From the NCBI GenBank assembly GCA_905195085.1, contig CAJJUK010000023.1:1-24115 (forward strand): a DNA stretch of 24,115 nucleotides, given 5' to 3'. Position 1 is the first letter of the stretch, and the number at the start of each line of letters is the position of its first letter. The translations under genes were made by a program, and so were the position numbers. Origin of the DNA: an uncultured Christensenella sp. Its GTDB lineage: Bacteria > Bacillota > Clostridia > Christensenellales > UBA1242. This document shows, in pieces, positions 13,836 to 21,644 of the stretch. The notes beneath the pieces are model-generated. The model ran no database searches. It worked only from the letters and a program-made list of their open reading frames with translations, and was not told the DNA's origin.

Positions 13836-14448
13836 GATAAAAAGAAAACAAAGCAAAAATTATTATGACATCGAATATCGAGTTAATTATTACAATGCAA
13901 GAAACACAGCCTGGGACTTTTTGATTAAAAATAACGTAACAACATTTCCCTTAGACTTACACCAAATCATCAAAAATAATCACTGGGAACTTTGGTCTTA
14001 TAAAAAATTTGAAAGAGTCTGTGGAATCTCTCGGCAAGACTTAATCGACCTTAGTCCTGATGGGTTTACAGATGTTGACAGTGATAACAATTACAGAATT
14101 GTCGTCAACGAAGAAAACTCAAGACATCGCTCCAGGTTTACAACCGCTCATGAAATGGGGCATATCGTTCTACATAAAGTTTATCGTGATTCTGACAAAT
14201 TAGAAAAAGAAGCCAACATTTTCGCCAGCAGAATCTTGATGCCAATGGTTCTAATCAAGGAACTTGAAATCAGATCACCTCAGGAACTGTCCGACCTTTG
14301 TGATGTAAGTATCCAAAGTGCAGAAATCAGACTTAAAAGATTTGATGACATCAAAGGCAGAGAAAAATTTTACACCAATCCTCTGGAAATAAAACTTTAC
14401 AACAACTTAAAACCATTCATAGAAAAATTAAAAAAGGAACGCAAATGA
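13828..14448 (+). CDS. immA: ImmA/IrrE-type anti-repressor metalloprotease
   Basis: 206 residues. The zinc motif HEMGH is at 108-112 in the context RSRFTTAHEMGHIVLH, with downstream EKEANIFASRILMP supplying the third ligand (Glu near 126-128), the signature of ImmA/IrrE (M78) proteases. In ICEBs1 and related elements ImmA cleaves the ImmR repressor after DNA damage or cell signalling, which releases excision genes. The neighbouring repressor lacks its own protease domain, so this pairing fits. It overlaps the recombinase gene by 4 bases (ATGA). There is no clear ribosome binding site, and the start codon sits in a hairpin. The C-terminus has no extra domain. Confidence 0.85.
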   Translation: MALIKRKQSKNYYDIEYRVNYYNARNTAWDFLIKNNVTTFPLDLHQIIKNNHWELWSYKKFERVCGISRQDLIDLSPDGFTDVDSDNNYRIVVNEENSRHRSRFTTAHEMGHIVLHKVYRDSDKLEKEANIFASRILMPMVLIKELEIRSPQELSDLCDVSIQSAEIRLKRFDDIKGREKFYTNPLEIKLYNNLKPFIEKLKKERK

Positions 14449-16052
14449 CAAATATAGTAATCTATGCAAGATATTCATCAGAAAAGCAAACTGAACAATC
14501 AATCGAAGGTCAGTTGAGAGTTTGTCATGAGTTTGCTGAACGTAATAATTACAACATTGTTAATGAATATATTGACAGAGCAATGACAGGAACGAACGAC
14601 CACCGCCCAGCCTTCCAACAAATGATTGAAGATTCTACCAAGAAAGAGTTTGAATTTGTCTTGGTATATAAACTTGACCGTTTTTCAAGAAGCAAGTATG
14701 ACAACGCCATCTATAAACACAAACTTCAGCAAAACGGTGTCAAAGTTATTTCTGCAACTGAATCAATCAGCAACACCCCTGAAGGTGCACTAATGGAAGG
14801 TCTTTTGGAAATGTTTGCAGAAATGTATATCAAAGACTTAAGCGAAAAAGTTAAACGTGGTATGAGAGAAAGTATTTTAAAAGGCAATTTTATTGGTGGC
14901 AGAACTCTTTTTGGTTATTCGGTTATAAACAAAAAAGTTGTAGTCAATGAAGAACAAGCTAAAGTTGTCAAAAAAGTTTTTAGTGATTATGCAAATGGAA
15001 AAAGTAAACAAGAGATAAAAAAAGAATTAAACAAACTGAATATTAAAACAAATTCAAATTCTCAATTCAGTTTGCAAAGCTTACAGAATATGCTGTCAAA
15101 TGAAAAGTATGTTGGAATTTATAAAAGTAAGTTAGCAGACAATGACAATTATTATCCGCCTATTATTTCTCTTGATGTCTTTAAAAAAGTCCAGGAAAGA
15201 TTACGTTTTAACAAACGTCACTCAAGAAACAAAGAAAATTACCTTTTAAGAGGGAAAGTCTATTGTGGGATCTGTGGGAATATTATGGTGGGAACTTCTG
15301 GAACAAGTAAAACTCAGGCTAAACACTGCTATTATGCTTGTTCACAAAAAAATAAGTTTCACAACTGCACTAAGAAAAATGAAAAGAAACAAGATTTAGA
15401 GTCCAAAGTTATAGACTTTATCCTAAAAAGAATTTTAGAACCTAAAACCATTGACTATCTGGCAGATCAAATTTTAAAGGCTTATGAACAAAGTTTATCT
15501 TCGGACACAATAAAACAATATGAGAAAAAGATTGCGGAGATAGAAAAAGAATTTGATAAAATTACTAATCAAATTGTAAAATCAACAAATGAAAATATTA
15601 TCATTAGGCTCAATAAACAAGCTGACGACCTAACAAATGAGCAAAAAGTTTATAAAAATGAACTGGCAAAGTTAAAATTGGCAAACAGCATTAAACATAC
15701 AAAGAAAGATATTATAGATTATTTAAATATTTTTATAAAAAATTCTTCAGACTCCACTGACGCCCATTACAAAAAGTTAATAGATTTATTTGTAAATGCC
15801 ATCTATGTTTTCGATGACCATATTCATATCTACTTTAACCTTTTTCAAAAACAAGATAAAATTGGTTTTGCTGAAGTAAAAGATAACGAGTTCTCATGCT
15901 TAACCGAAAAGGTCACCAAATTATCAAAACACGAACACTCTGGGAAATTTTTTATAGATTGTTTGTTACAAAGTCCGCGATTTTCGGACTTTTTTTATTT
16001 TAAATATATGCTTTTATTTTGCGAAAACAATATGTTATACTATGAAAAATAA
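14445..16052 (+). CDS. Large serine recombinase (integrase)
   Basis: 535 residues. Resolvase domain at about 1-145 with the catalytic motif YARYS (Ser11) and VYKLDRFSR (about 74-82); recombinase domain about 150-260; zinc ribbon with C274, C277 and C299/C308; a coiled coil at about 355-410 and a C-terminal region to the end. These enzymes integrate and excise phages and integrative elements at short att sites without needing a tRNA gene. The start overlaps the ImmA stop (ATGA). Residues after about 508 are encoded by a terminator-like hairpin and beyond, which suggests that the natural end of the gene was changed by integration. Family length is usually 450-560, so size does not decide this. 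Confidence 0.9.
   Translation: MTNIVIYARYSSEKQTEQSIEGQLRVCHEFAERNNYNIVNEYIDRAMTGTNDHRPAFQQMIEDSTKKEFEFVLVYKLDRFSRSKYDNAIYKHKLQQNGVKVISATESISNTPEGALMEGLLEMFAEMYIKDLSEKVKRGMRESILKGNFIGGRTLFGYSVINKKVVVNEEQAKVVKKVFSDYANGKSKQEIKKELNKLNIKTNSNSQFSLQSLQNMLSNEKYVGIYKSKLADNDNYYPPIISLDVFKKVQERLRFNKRHSRNKENYLLRGKVYCGICGNIMVGTSGTSKTQAKHCYYACSQKNKFHNCTKKNEKKQDLESKVIDFILKRILEPKTIDYLADQILKAYEQSLSSDTIKQYEKKIAEIEKEFDKITNQIVKSTNENIIIRLNKQADDLTNEQKVYKNELAKLKLANSIKHTKKDIIDYLNIFIKNSSDSTDAHYKKLIDLFVNAIYVFDDHIHIYFNLFQKQDKIGFAEVKDNEFSCLTEKVTKLSKHEHSGKFFIDCLLQSPRFSDFFYFKYMLLFCENNMLYYEK
15970..15997 (+). terminator. Intrinsic terminator inside the 3' end of the recombinase frame
   Basis: AAAGTCCG (15970-15977), loop CGATTTT, CGGACTTT (15985-15992), then TTTTT: an 8-bp stem with T-run. 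It lies within the open reading frame, 55 bases before its stop codon, an odd place for a terminator. Confidence 0.75.
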
Positions 16053-16067
16053 CACAAGGAAACCAAA

Positions 16068-17408
16068 ATGAAAGATTATGTTGTTGTAGAGAACAATCAC
16101 AAAAGAAATAAGATACTTTCCATCATCTTGCTGATCGCAAGCATCTTAATTTTCTTTATGGGTATATGGTTGATAGTCACTCTCGTTGAATATGATTTAA
16201 ATGATGTAAAAACAGCCACAGGAGTTGTTGCAGATGTTCAAATTGATGAAAAAAATGACAACAACTATGTCATAACAATGGAAAATGGGGACCAATACAC
16301 AATAACTGGCGTCATAACAACCCACCTTCCTTTTGACACTGTCGAGTCTATTGAAGGACAAAATGCCACACTATACTATTTTGATCTCACTGTTATCGGC
16401 ATTGAAGCAGATGAAACCATTTTAGACAAACAAGACGGATTCACATTTTTATGTAACAACTACATAACTGGAATAATTTTCTCTTTCATTCTTGTCGCAA
16501 TTCTTGCAGGGATTTCATTTTTGTATTATTATCTGTCACGCAAAAGGAAATTTAAAAAAGTTGACATATTTCAACATTACAACTCTTACGCGACCGAGCA
16601 ATCACCTGTCTATAAAAAATTTCTTGGTTCATTTTTTGTTGCATTGTTAATTTGGTTTTTGCTTCTAATTCCGCTCATAGTCTTTGGAACAATAGACGAC
16701 ACATCTGTTTCCTTCTATGTTTTCCTTGGAATTTGGATCGCTGCGAGTGTTCTGGTTTGCATAATTCCAATGATTTTACTTCCAATAATTAGAAAGAAAA
16801 GCATTCCATATTTTGTTAATTTGTTTAACTATGACAACAGGTTTGTCCCTGAATCTGACACAAAAAAATATGCTTATGACTTCTATAATTCTTTAACTTT
16901 CAAATTTAATGAATCTTTCATAGATTATGATGAAAAATATGACTATGAAATTTTGAATGAATTATACAAAGCTCAATTTGGAGAAGATTTGGACATTGAA
17001 AATGAACTTCAAACCAACGAAATAATTATTGAAAATAATTCCACAAATAATGAAAATATTCAAATGCCAGAACATTTAAAATTTGACTATGAAAATTTAA
17101 ATTTATATACCAGAGCAATTTTCAGACCAACCATGGAACATTTAACAATCTGCATTGTATCTGACATCAGCGAAGAAAACTCACAAGGATTGGAACACAA
17201 CTTGATGTTCAGATTGGATAAAGATTTGTATTTTTGGATAGAAAAATATAATGTTCATGTTGCTGGATTGGAGTATTGTTTGAATAATCGCGAAAAACTT
17301 ATGAATGAATATTGCAAAGGAAAGGTAAAATATATAACTTTCAATGATGATGGAATCAAAGAAATAACATCTCCAAAAATATTTTACAAAGATAAAAAAG
17401 AAGGTTAA
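16068..17408 (+). CDS. Multi-pass membrane protein of unknown function
   Basis: 446 residues. Hydrophobic segments near 15-40, 135-157, 190-212 and 222-250. A beta-rich stretch (TATGVVADVQIDEKN, then NNYVITMENGDQYTITGV) between the first two could be a small extracellular domain; it faintly recalls DUF3592-type proteins, but the match is not convincing. The C-terminal 190 residues are soluble and rich in Asn/Glu/Tyr. AAGGA is eight bases before the ATG, and the gene starts 15 bases after the recombinase stop. It is the first probable host gene, whose promoter region may have been altered by the insertion. It ends in a bidirectional terminator. Confidence 0.65.
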   Translation: MKDYVVVENNHKRNKILSIILLIASILIFFMGIWLIVTLVEYDLNDVKTATGVVADVQIDEKNDNNYVITMENGDQYTITGVITTHLPFDTVESIEGQNATLYYFDLTVIGIEADETILDKQDGFTFLCNNYITGIIFSFILVAILAGISFLYYYLSRKRKFKKVDIFQHYNSYATEQSPVYKKFLGSFFVALLIWFLLLIPLIVFGTIDDTSVSFYVFLGIWIAASVLVCIIPMILLPIIRKKSIPYFVNLFNYDNRFVPESDTKKYAYDFYNSLTFKFNESFIDYDEKYDYEILNELYKAQFGEDLDIENELQTNEIIIENNSTNNENIQMPEHLKFDYENLNLYTRAIFRPTMEHLTICIVSDISEENSQGLEHNLMFRLDKDLYFWIEKYNVHVAGLEYCLNNREKLMNEYCKGKVKYITFNDDGIKEITSPKIFYKDKKEG

Positions 17409-17420
17409 CCTTCTTTTTTA
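17394..17420. terminator. Bidirectional terminator between convergent genes
   Basis: An 11-bp inverted repeat (17394-17404 with 17409-17419) around a TTAA loop, containing the end of the + gene and the stop of the - gene. T-runs lie on both sides, so it serves both. Confidence 0.85.
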
Positions 17421-17930
17421 TTCAACGCTTCCATCTTTTTGCATATATTTTGTGCCACTCACCATGATAATTTTGTAATCTTGTTGTTTTGTCCCATCTT
17501 GCCATGTCACAGAAAATTTGATTTCATCATCTTCTTTTGAAACAAGTGGATATAAATTGAAAAATCTTTGCTTTTGTCCATTTATCGTTTCCAAAAAATT
17601 TCCAGAAGAATAATTCACACCATTCATTTCAAGAGTTGCTGTTTCCAAATCCAAGTTCTCATCTGGTGCAGTCACCTTAAGTCCAATGCGGCAACCCTCC
17701 GAAAGCCCCTTCGACTCATCTGCTTCACTAAACTGAACAACCTCATCTTCTCCACCAACATAGACCACTCTTTGACTCTTGTCATAAACAAAACTGAGAC
17801 TTCCACCAGTTCTTAGGTCATCTCTCACAATGCTTGCCGAGTCAAGCTCTTTGCTTCCACAACCAAAACTTATGAAAGGAAAAATCATCATTAAGCACAA
17901 TAAAACTACCATTACTTTACATTTTTTCAT
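17418..17930 (-). CDS. Putative lipoprotein
   Basis: 170 residues. A type II signal peptide: basic MKKCK, a hydrophobic stretch to about residue 20, then the lipobox ISFGC with Cys24 as the lipid-modified residue. The mature part is strand-rich, with no recognised domain. No strong Shine-Dalgarno precedes the ATG. It converges on the 446-residue gene across the shared terminator. Anchored to the outer face of the membrane, role unknown. Confidence 0.75.
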   Translation of the reverse strand: MKKCKVMVVLLCLMMIFPFISFGCGSKELDSASIVRDDLRTGGSLSFVYDKSQRVVYVGGEDEVVQFSEADESKGLSEGCRIGLKVTAPDENLDLETATLEMNGVNYSSGNFLETINGQKQRFFNLYPLVSKEDDEIKFSVTWQDGTKQQDYKIIMVSGTKYMQKDGSVE

Positions 17931-17976
17931 GTTTTTATTGTGTTTAAATGATGAAAATTTATTCTACATATAATTT

Positions 17977-19500
17977 TTATTCCACTTTTTCTTTGTTTTC
18001 GTTTGCTTTGATTTGAACTTTCAAAACATCGGAGCGTTTTATGCTATATCTGGAAAAGATGATAATTGCCAAAGTCAGAGAAATTGCACTTCCAAAAAAC
18101 ACAATTTTTCCAAGTCCTGCTTGGACGGAAAGAGCCTGCACTGGTTGCGAAGAATCAAACTTGACCAAATCTAAAAGCAGCCCAATGAAAAGCAATGCAA
18201 TTGAATTTGAAAAATTGTATGTGAAAGTGTAATATCCTGTGTATCTTCCCGCATTATTCACTCCCGTTTTATATTGTTCCATCGTCACAACGTCGGCATA
18301 CATTGAATGTGGAAGAGAGTAAAGTGCCCCTGAGCCTATGCCACAAATAAACATACACGGCAAGACAAACCAAAAGATATAATCGCTTGAGCAATACAGC
18401 CTAAACAAAAAGGTTATGCTTGTCATGGCAATGCCAAACAAAATGACCGAAAGAGCAAAAATGAGTGTTTGTTTTTTGTCGTACTTCTTCACTATGTTCA
18501 CCCAAAGTGCTTGTGAAACAATTGCTCCACCAAACAAACATATCATCAAAATTGAAATTTGTGTACTGGAAAAATGATAACAGAAAGTGAACAAATGCAT
18601 TCCAACGGACGTGATGAAAACCGTCGCAATCAAAGAAACGGAATAGCCTAGCATGACCGTTCTGAAATCTTTTTTCTTGAATGTTTCAATATAACCGGCC
18701 AAAATGGTGGACAAGCTGTGACCTTTTTTATGTTTTTTTGATTTCTTAATTTCTTTATTAGAATTTTCATCAACAACATTATCTTCAATGTTTTCTTTTT
18801 CACCATTTTCGCTTTCCATGCTTTGGGCATAGTTGGGCATTGAACGAACTCTTTTCATTGTTCCAAAAACTGTAATCAGTCCGCAAATAAGTGCCAAGGC
18901 GGAATTGACACACGCAATGTTGATGTAGCCTTGACGATTGAATTGTCCTTGCGTGCCAATTCCTGCAGATGGCATGAAGAAATACATCAAAATGCTTGGC
19001 ATAATAAGTCCCATGATGTAAAAAACTGTCTTAAAACCTTGCATTTTTGTTTGGTCATTATAATCTGGAGCAATGTCAATGCAAAGGGCTGAATATGGCG
19101 TTGCAAAAAAAGTGTTAAATGTTTCTTGTAAAAGCAAAAATGACAACAACCACAAAATTATAACTGCCTGACTGTCTGATTGTGGGCAAACCCAAAGCAA
19201 AATGTTGTTGATTGCCAATGCAAAACTTGCAAACAACATATGCCCCAATCGTCGTCCAAAAAACTTGCTCTTCGTTCTGTCAGAAAGATAGCCAATCAAC
19301 GGATCTGAAAGCCCGTCCCAAAGAGATGTGATTGCAATCGTTATGCCAACCAAAAAGCCCGGCAAGCCCAAAACACTTGTCGCGAAAAACATGATAAAAC
19401 TGCTGACAGTTTGTCCCATGGAACCATAACCAAGATTTCCAATCCCATAACACAGTTTTGTTTTGAATGTTAAATTACTCTTCTTGTCTTTCTTTTTCAC
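17977..19500 (-). CDS. GPH-family (glycoside-pentoside-hexuronide) cation symporter, MFS
   Basis: 507 residues with about 12 membrane segments. The family signature TSLWDGLSDPLIGYLSDRTKS (about 58-78) and a GRRLGHM loop are typical of GPH sugar transporters (MelB type). A hydrophilic, Glu/Lys/Asn-rich central loop at about 218-268 separates the two six-helix halves. Substrates of the family are sugars, often with Na+ or H+; the exact sugar cannot be told. The start is GTG at 19500; there is no ribosome binding site, while a TATAAA lies about six bases upstream, suggesting a leaderless message. It stands alone, with no glycosidase neighbour visible. Confidence 0.85.
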   Translation of the reverse strand: MKKKDKKSNLTFKTKLCYGIGNLGYGSMGQTVSSFIMFFATSVLGLPGFLVGITIAITSLWDGLSDPLIGYLSDRTKSKFFGRRLGHMLFASFALAINNILLWVCPQSDSQAVIILWLLSFLLLQETFNTFFATPYSALCIDIAPDYNDQTKMQGFKTVFYIMGLIMPSILMYFFMPSAGIGTQGQFNRQGYINIACVNSALALICGLITVFGTMKRVRSMPNYAQSMESENGEKENIEDNVVDENSNKEIKKSKKHKKGHSLSTILAGYIETFKKKDFRTVMLGYSVSLIATVFITSVGMHLFTFCYHFSSTQISILMICLFGGAIVSQALWVNIVKKYDKKQTLIFALSVILFGIAMTSITFLFRLYCSSDYIFWFVLPCMFICGIGSGALYSLPHSMYADVVTMEQYKTGVNNAGRYTGYYTFTYNFSNSIALLFIGLLLDLVKFDSSQPVQALSVQAGLGKIVFFGSAISLTLAIIIFSRYSIKRSDVLKVQIKANENKEKVE

Positions 19501-19598
19501 TCTATATTTATATGAGCGGACAAAAAATTAAAAAACTTATAAAAAAAATATGTTAAAAACATCAAAAATTAAACATTTTTCAACAAAAAATAACAAAA

Positions 19599-19625
19599 AA
19601 AGAAGAAATTTTAAATTTCTTCTTC
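19599..19625 (-). terminator. Terminator after the 256-residue gene
   Basis: GAAGAAATTT and AAATTTCTTC pair around a short centre, and A-runs on the plus strand become T-runs for leftward transcription. It overlaps the stop codon (19611-19613). Confidence 0.7.
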
Positions 19626-20381
19626 AATTTTTTTCTTCTTTTTGTCTTTTTTATCCTTCTTTGACTTGTCATTGTCTTGTTTTACAACTGGCGGTTTAAC
19701 CAAAACCTCTGCAATTTGGAAACGATGTCTGTCGATATAAACCAATTCCTTGCAATATTTATCAATGACATCTAGGATTTGTTGTCTTTCTTTCTCATAA
19801 TTTGGATCAAGTTCCATCTTCAAAGAGAAGATTCTCTTTTTGCCCTTTCTTCCGGTTCTTACATCTTTAACTTTCAAGTTCTCAAAAGCAATTTCTGCTT
19901 CATATCCAGTTCCGCTTATGATTCTGTATCTATTTCCACCAATTTCAAGTCTGAGATATGGCGTGCTGTGTTTGACAATGTCCACAACATTGATTGTGAA
20001 AAGATTGTTGAAAACCTTGTTGATTGCATCAGCAATTTGAACAGGAAAATCACTTGGTTGATCTTTTGGTTCACACTCACCCAAAAACGATTTTTTCTCT
20101 CGATTTTGAATGTTGCTCATTGATGTCACTCTAACCAAAGAAAAATATGCTCTCTTTGGTGTCACCTTTTTTCTTATAATAAGTCCTGCGCCTGTCAAAA
20201 GGTTTTTGTCAGTGTCATAGATTGTTTCAACATCTTTGATTTTTTCTTTAAACAAAATGGTATAAAAGCCAAGTTTTCTTGTCATTTTTTGCAAAGTGAA
20301 TTTTTCATTGTCTATGATAATGTCATAGTTCAATCTCACTGTTGAATATTTAGTTGGACTACCTTTATCACCAAGAAACAT
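19611..20381 (-). CDS. Conserved-looking hypothetical protein with Lys-rich tail
   Basis: 256 residues from the ATG at 20381, chosen because AAAAGGAGTCAAT precedes it; an earlier in-frame ATG lacks one. Three parts: a strand-rich N-terminal half (RLNYDIIIDNEKFTLQKMTR), a central LRLEIGGNRYRIISGTGYEAEIAF segment followed by RTGRKGKKRIFSLKMEL, and a low-complexity Lys/Asp/Glu tail from about 235. The central pattern resembles a CYTH-like domain (E-x-E-x-K strand pairs), but this is weak. No membrane or signal segment. Confidence 0.6.
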   Translation of the reverse strand: MFLGDKGSPTKYSTVRLNYDIIIDNEKFTLQKMTRKLGFYTILFKEKIKDVETIYDTDKNLLTGAGLIIRKKVTPKRAYFSLVRVTSMSNIQNREKKSFLGECEPKDQPSDFPVQIADAINKVFNNLFTINVVDIVKHSTPYLRLEIGGNRYRIISGTGYEAEIAFENLKVKDVRTGRKGKKRIFSLKMELDPNYEKERQQILDVIDKYCKELVYIDRHRFQIAEVLVKPPVVKQDNDKSKKDKKDKKKKKIEEEI

Positions 20382-20501
20382 ATTGACTCCTTTTCCGTTA
20401 ATATTATTGTAAACAATAAACAAAAAAAATGCAAATAAATTGCGAATGTTTAAGTTTATTTATTTTGGCAATATTCCCTTATGTGAAAAAGGAGAATTTT
20501 T

Positions 20502-21101
20502 ATGGAATTTAATGACAGCGTAACAAAAACAAACTTGGCTCGTTCTTTTGCAGCAGAATGTCAAGCAGGTGCAAGATATCAATTCATGTCCAAAAAAGCA
20601 CTAGCAGACAATCAACAATTTTTGTCTGATACCATGAAAACGTTGGCTAAAAACGAAATGGCTCATGCAAAAATCTTTTATGACTACATCATTGAAAAAA
20701 GCAATGGCAGTGTCAAAAACATATCAATTGAAGCAGGTTTTCCATTCGAAGAGCCGGAACTGAGAAACAGTCTTTTGGAAGAAAGTAAAATTGAGTTGTC
20801 AGAAGCAGACAACATCTATCCAAGTTTTGCAAGAATAGCAAAAGATGAAGGCTTTCTTGATATCGCCAAGTCTTTTGAAATGGTGGCAAATGTTGAATCC
20901 ACTCATCATAAGATTTTGGATTATCTTGCCTCTCTTTATAAAAGCAATAGGATGTATAAACGCAACAACCCAACTGAATGGAAATGTTCTTCTTGCGGTT
21001 ATGTCAGCATCGCAAAAGAAGGTTTCAAAGAATGTCCTCTTTGCAAAATGCCTCAAGGTTATATCATTATAGACTTGGAAAAAGAACTGAGAGAACAATA
21101 A
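20502..21101 (+). CDS. rbr: Rubrerythrin
   Basis: 199 residues. An N-terminal ferritin-like four-helix domain carries diiron ligands (Glu19, then NEMAH with Glu52 and His55, and later VESTHHK); a C-terminal rubredoxin-like domain has two CxxC pairs (WKCSSCGYV and ECPLCKMP). Reduces hydrogen peroxide in anaerobes using electrons from rubredoxin/NADH. Start supported by AAAAAGGAGAATTTTT. It stands alone between divergent and convergent neighbours; a structured region with a terminator follows. Confidence 0.93.
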   Translation: MEFNDSVTKTNLARSFAAECQAGARYQFMSKKALADNQQFLSDTMKTLAKNEMAHAKIFYDYIIEKSNGSVKNISIEAGFPFEEPELRNSLLEESKIELSEADNIYPSFARIAKDEGFLDIAKSFEMVANVESTHHKILDYLASLYKSNRMYKRNNPTEWKCSSCGYVSIAKEGFKECPLCKMPQGYIIIDLEKELREQ

Positions 21102-21105
21102 TGGT

Positions 21106-21194
21106 GGGCGAAAAAGTTTGCACTGCAGTGCAAACAAAAGCCTTTTCACAAGGCTTTGAGCCAGACAGAAACACCTGTCTGGCTTTTTTCGCCC
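21106..21194 (+). repeat. Four-part hairpin structure after rubrerythrin, with terminator
   Basis: Outer stem GGGCGAAAAAG (21106-21116) with TTTTTCGCCC (about 21185-21194) encloses three hairpins: a perfect palindrome TTTGCACTGCAGTGCAAA (21117-21134), AAAGCCTT (21137-21144) with AAGGCTTT, and AGCCAGACAG (21159-21168) with CTGTCTGGCT (21175-21184) followed by TTTTTT. The last is a proper terminator for rubrerythrin. The complete fold is a multi-branch structure. A related boundary occurs at 23237-23310. Confidence 0.75.
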
Positions 21195-21220
21195 TTCTTT
21201 CAACAATCTAACAAAATAAA

Positions 21221-21248
21221 AAAAGTCAACAAACAAATGTTGACTTTT
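21221..21248 (-). terminator. Terminator of the HU gene
   Basis: AAAAGTCAACA and TGTTGACTTTT form a perfect 11-bp stem around a 6-base loop, 14 bases beyond the HU stop codon in the leftward direction. Confidence 0.85.
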
Positions 21249-21262
21249 CTAAAAGATGTTCA

Positions 21263-21538
21263 TTAGTCATTGAAAACTGCTTTAAAGCTCTTGCCGAATT
21301 TAAATTTAGGCATTTTGCATGCAGCAACCTTAACAGGTTTTTTAGTGAGAGGATTGATTTTTGTAGTTGCAGCCTTAGAAACGAGTTCGAAAGAACCGAA
21401 ACCAGGGATTTGAATCTTCTCTCCTTTTTTAAGAACACTAACAATTGTATCGATAACAGAATCAAAAACAATACCAGCGTCTTTTTGTGTGCAATTTGCT
21501 TTTTCAGCAACTGCTTTAATGAATTCACCTTTGTTCAT
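21263..21538 (-). CDS. hup: HU-family nucleoid DNA-binding protein
   Basis: 91 residues, the standard HU size, starting MNKGEFIKAVAEKANCTQKD. The usual features are present: two N-terminal helices, the GEKIQIPGFGSFELV segment, and the NPLTKKPVKVAACKMPKFKFGKSFK arm and C-terminal helix. Bends and packs the chromosome. The start at 21538 has AAAGGAG before it; the longer frame (21574) has none. Promoter at 21590-21618. One Cys in the arm (VAACKMP) is a mild peculiarity. Confidence 0.92.
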   Translation of the reverse strand: MNKGEFIKAVAEKANCTQKDAGIVFDSVIDTIVSVLKKGEKIQIPGFGSFELVSKAATTKINPLTKKPVKVAACKMPKFKFGKSFKAVFND

Positions 21539-21589
21539 CTTTAATCTATCTCCTTTTGATGATAATTTTCGCATATCAATGCTATTGTT

Positions 21590-21618
21590 ATTCTAGCATA
21601 AATAAAGGGATTTAGCAA
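21590..21618 (-). promoter_or_regulatory. Promoter of the HU gene
   Basis: On the minus strand, -35 TTGCTA (21613-21618), 17-base spacer, extended -10 TGC-TAGAAT (TAGAAT at 21590-21595). Transcription would start about 45 bases upstream of the HU start codon. Confidence 0.6.
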
Positions 21619-21644
21619 ATAAAAACGCATAAAAACAAAGAAAA

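Larger units (their letters stand above)
1..16052. mobile_element. Integrated element with serine recombinase, ImmR/ImmA-type switch and Zot-like ATPase
   Basis: A block of about 16 kb has one long leftward series of tightly packed genes (13010 to 118) and a short rightward immunity/integration operon (13413-16052). Seen directly: a large serine recombinase at the right edge, an XRE repressor with an ImmA-like protease, a Cro-like gene, repeated operators, a membrane-bound P-loop ATPase and many small unknown genes, next to clear housekeeping genes on the right. This is the layout of a temperate element. No terminase, portal, tail, relaxase or type IV secretion gene is recognisable. The ATPase and the row of membrane-anchored proteins suggest a filamentous-phage-like element; a mobilizable element of unknown type is the alternative. 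The right end is probably near 15950-16060. The left end was not identified and may lie before position 1. Confidence 0.75.

Noticed and set aside
20713..21236. Minus-strand frames opposite rubrerythrin
   Set aside because: They are reflections of a clear rubrerythrin gene and have Cys/Phe-rich composition without motifs.
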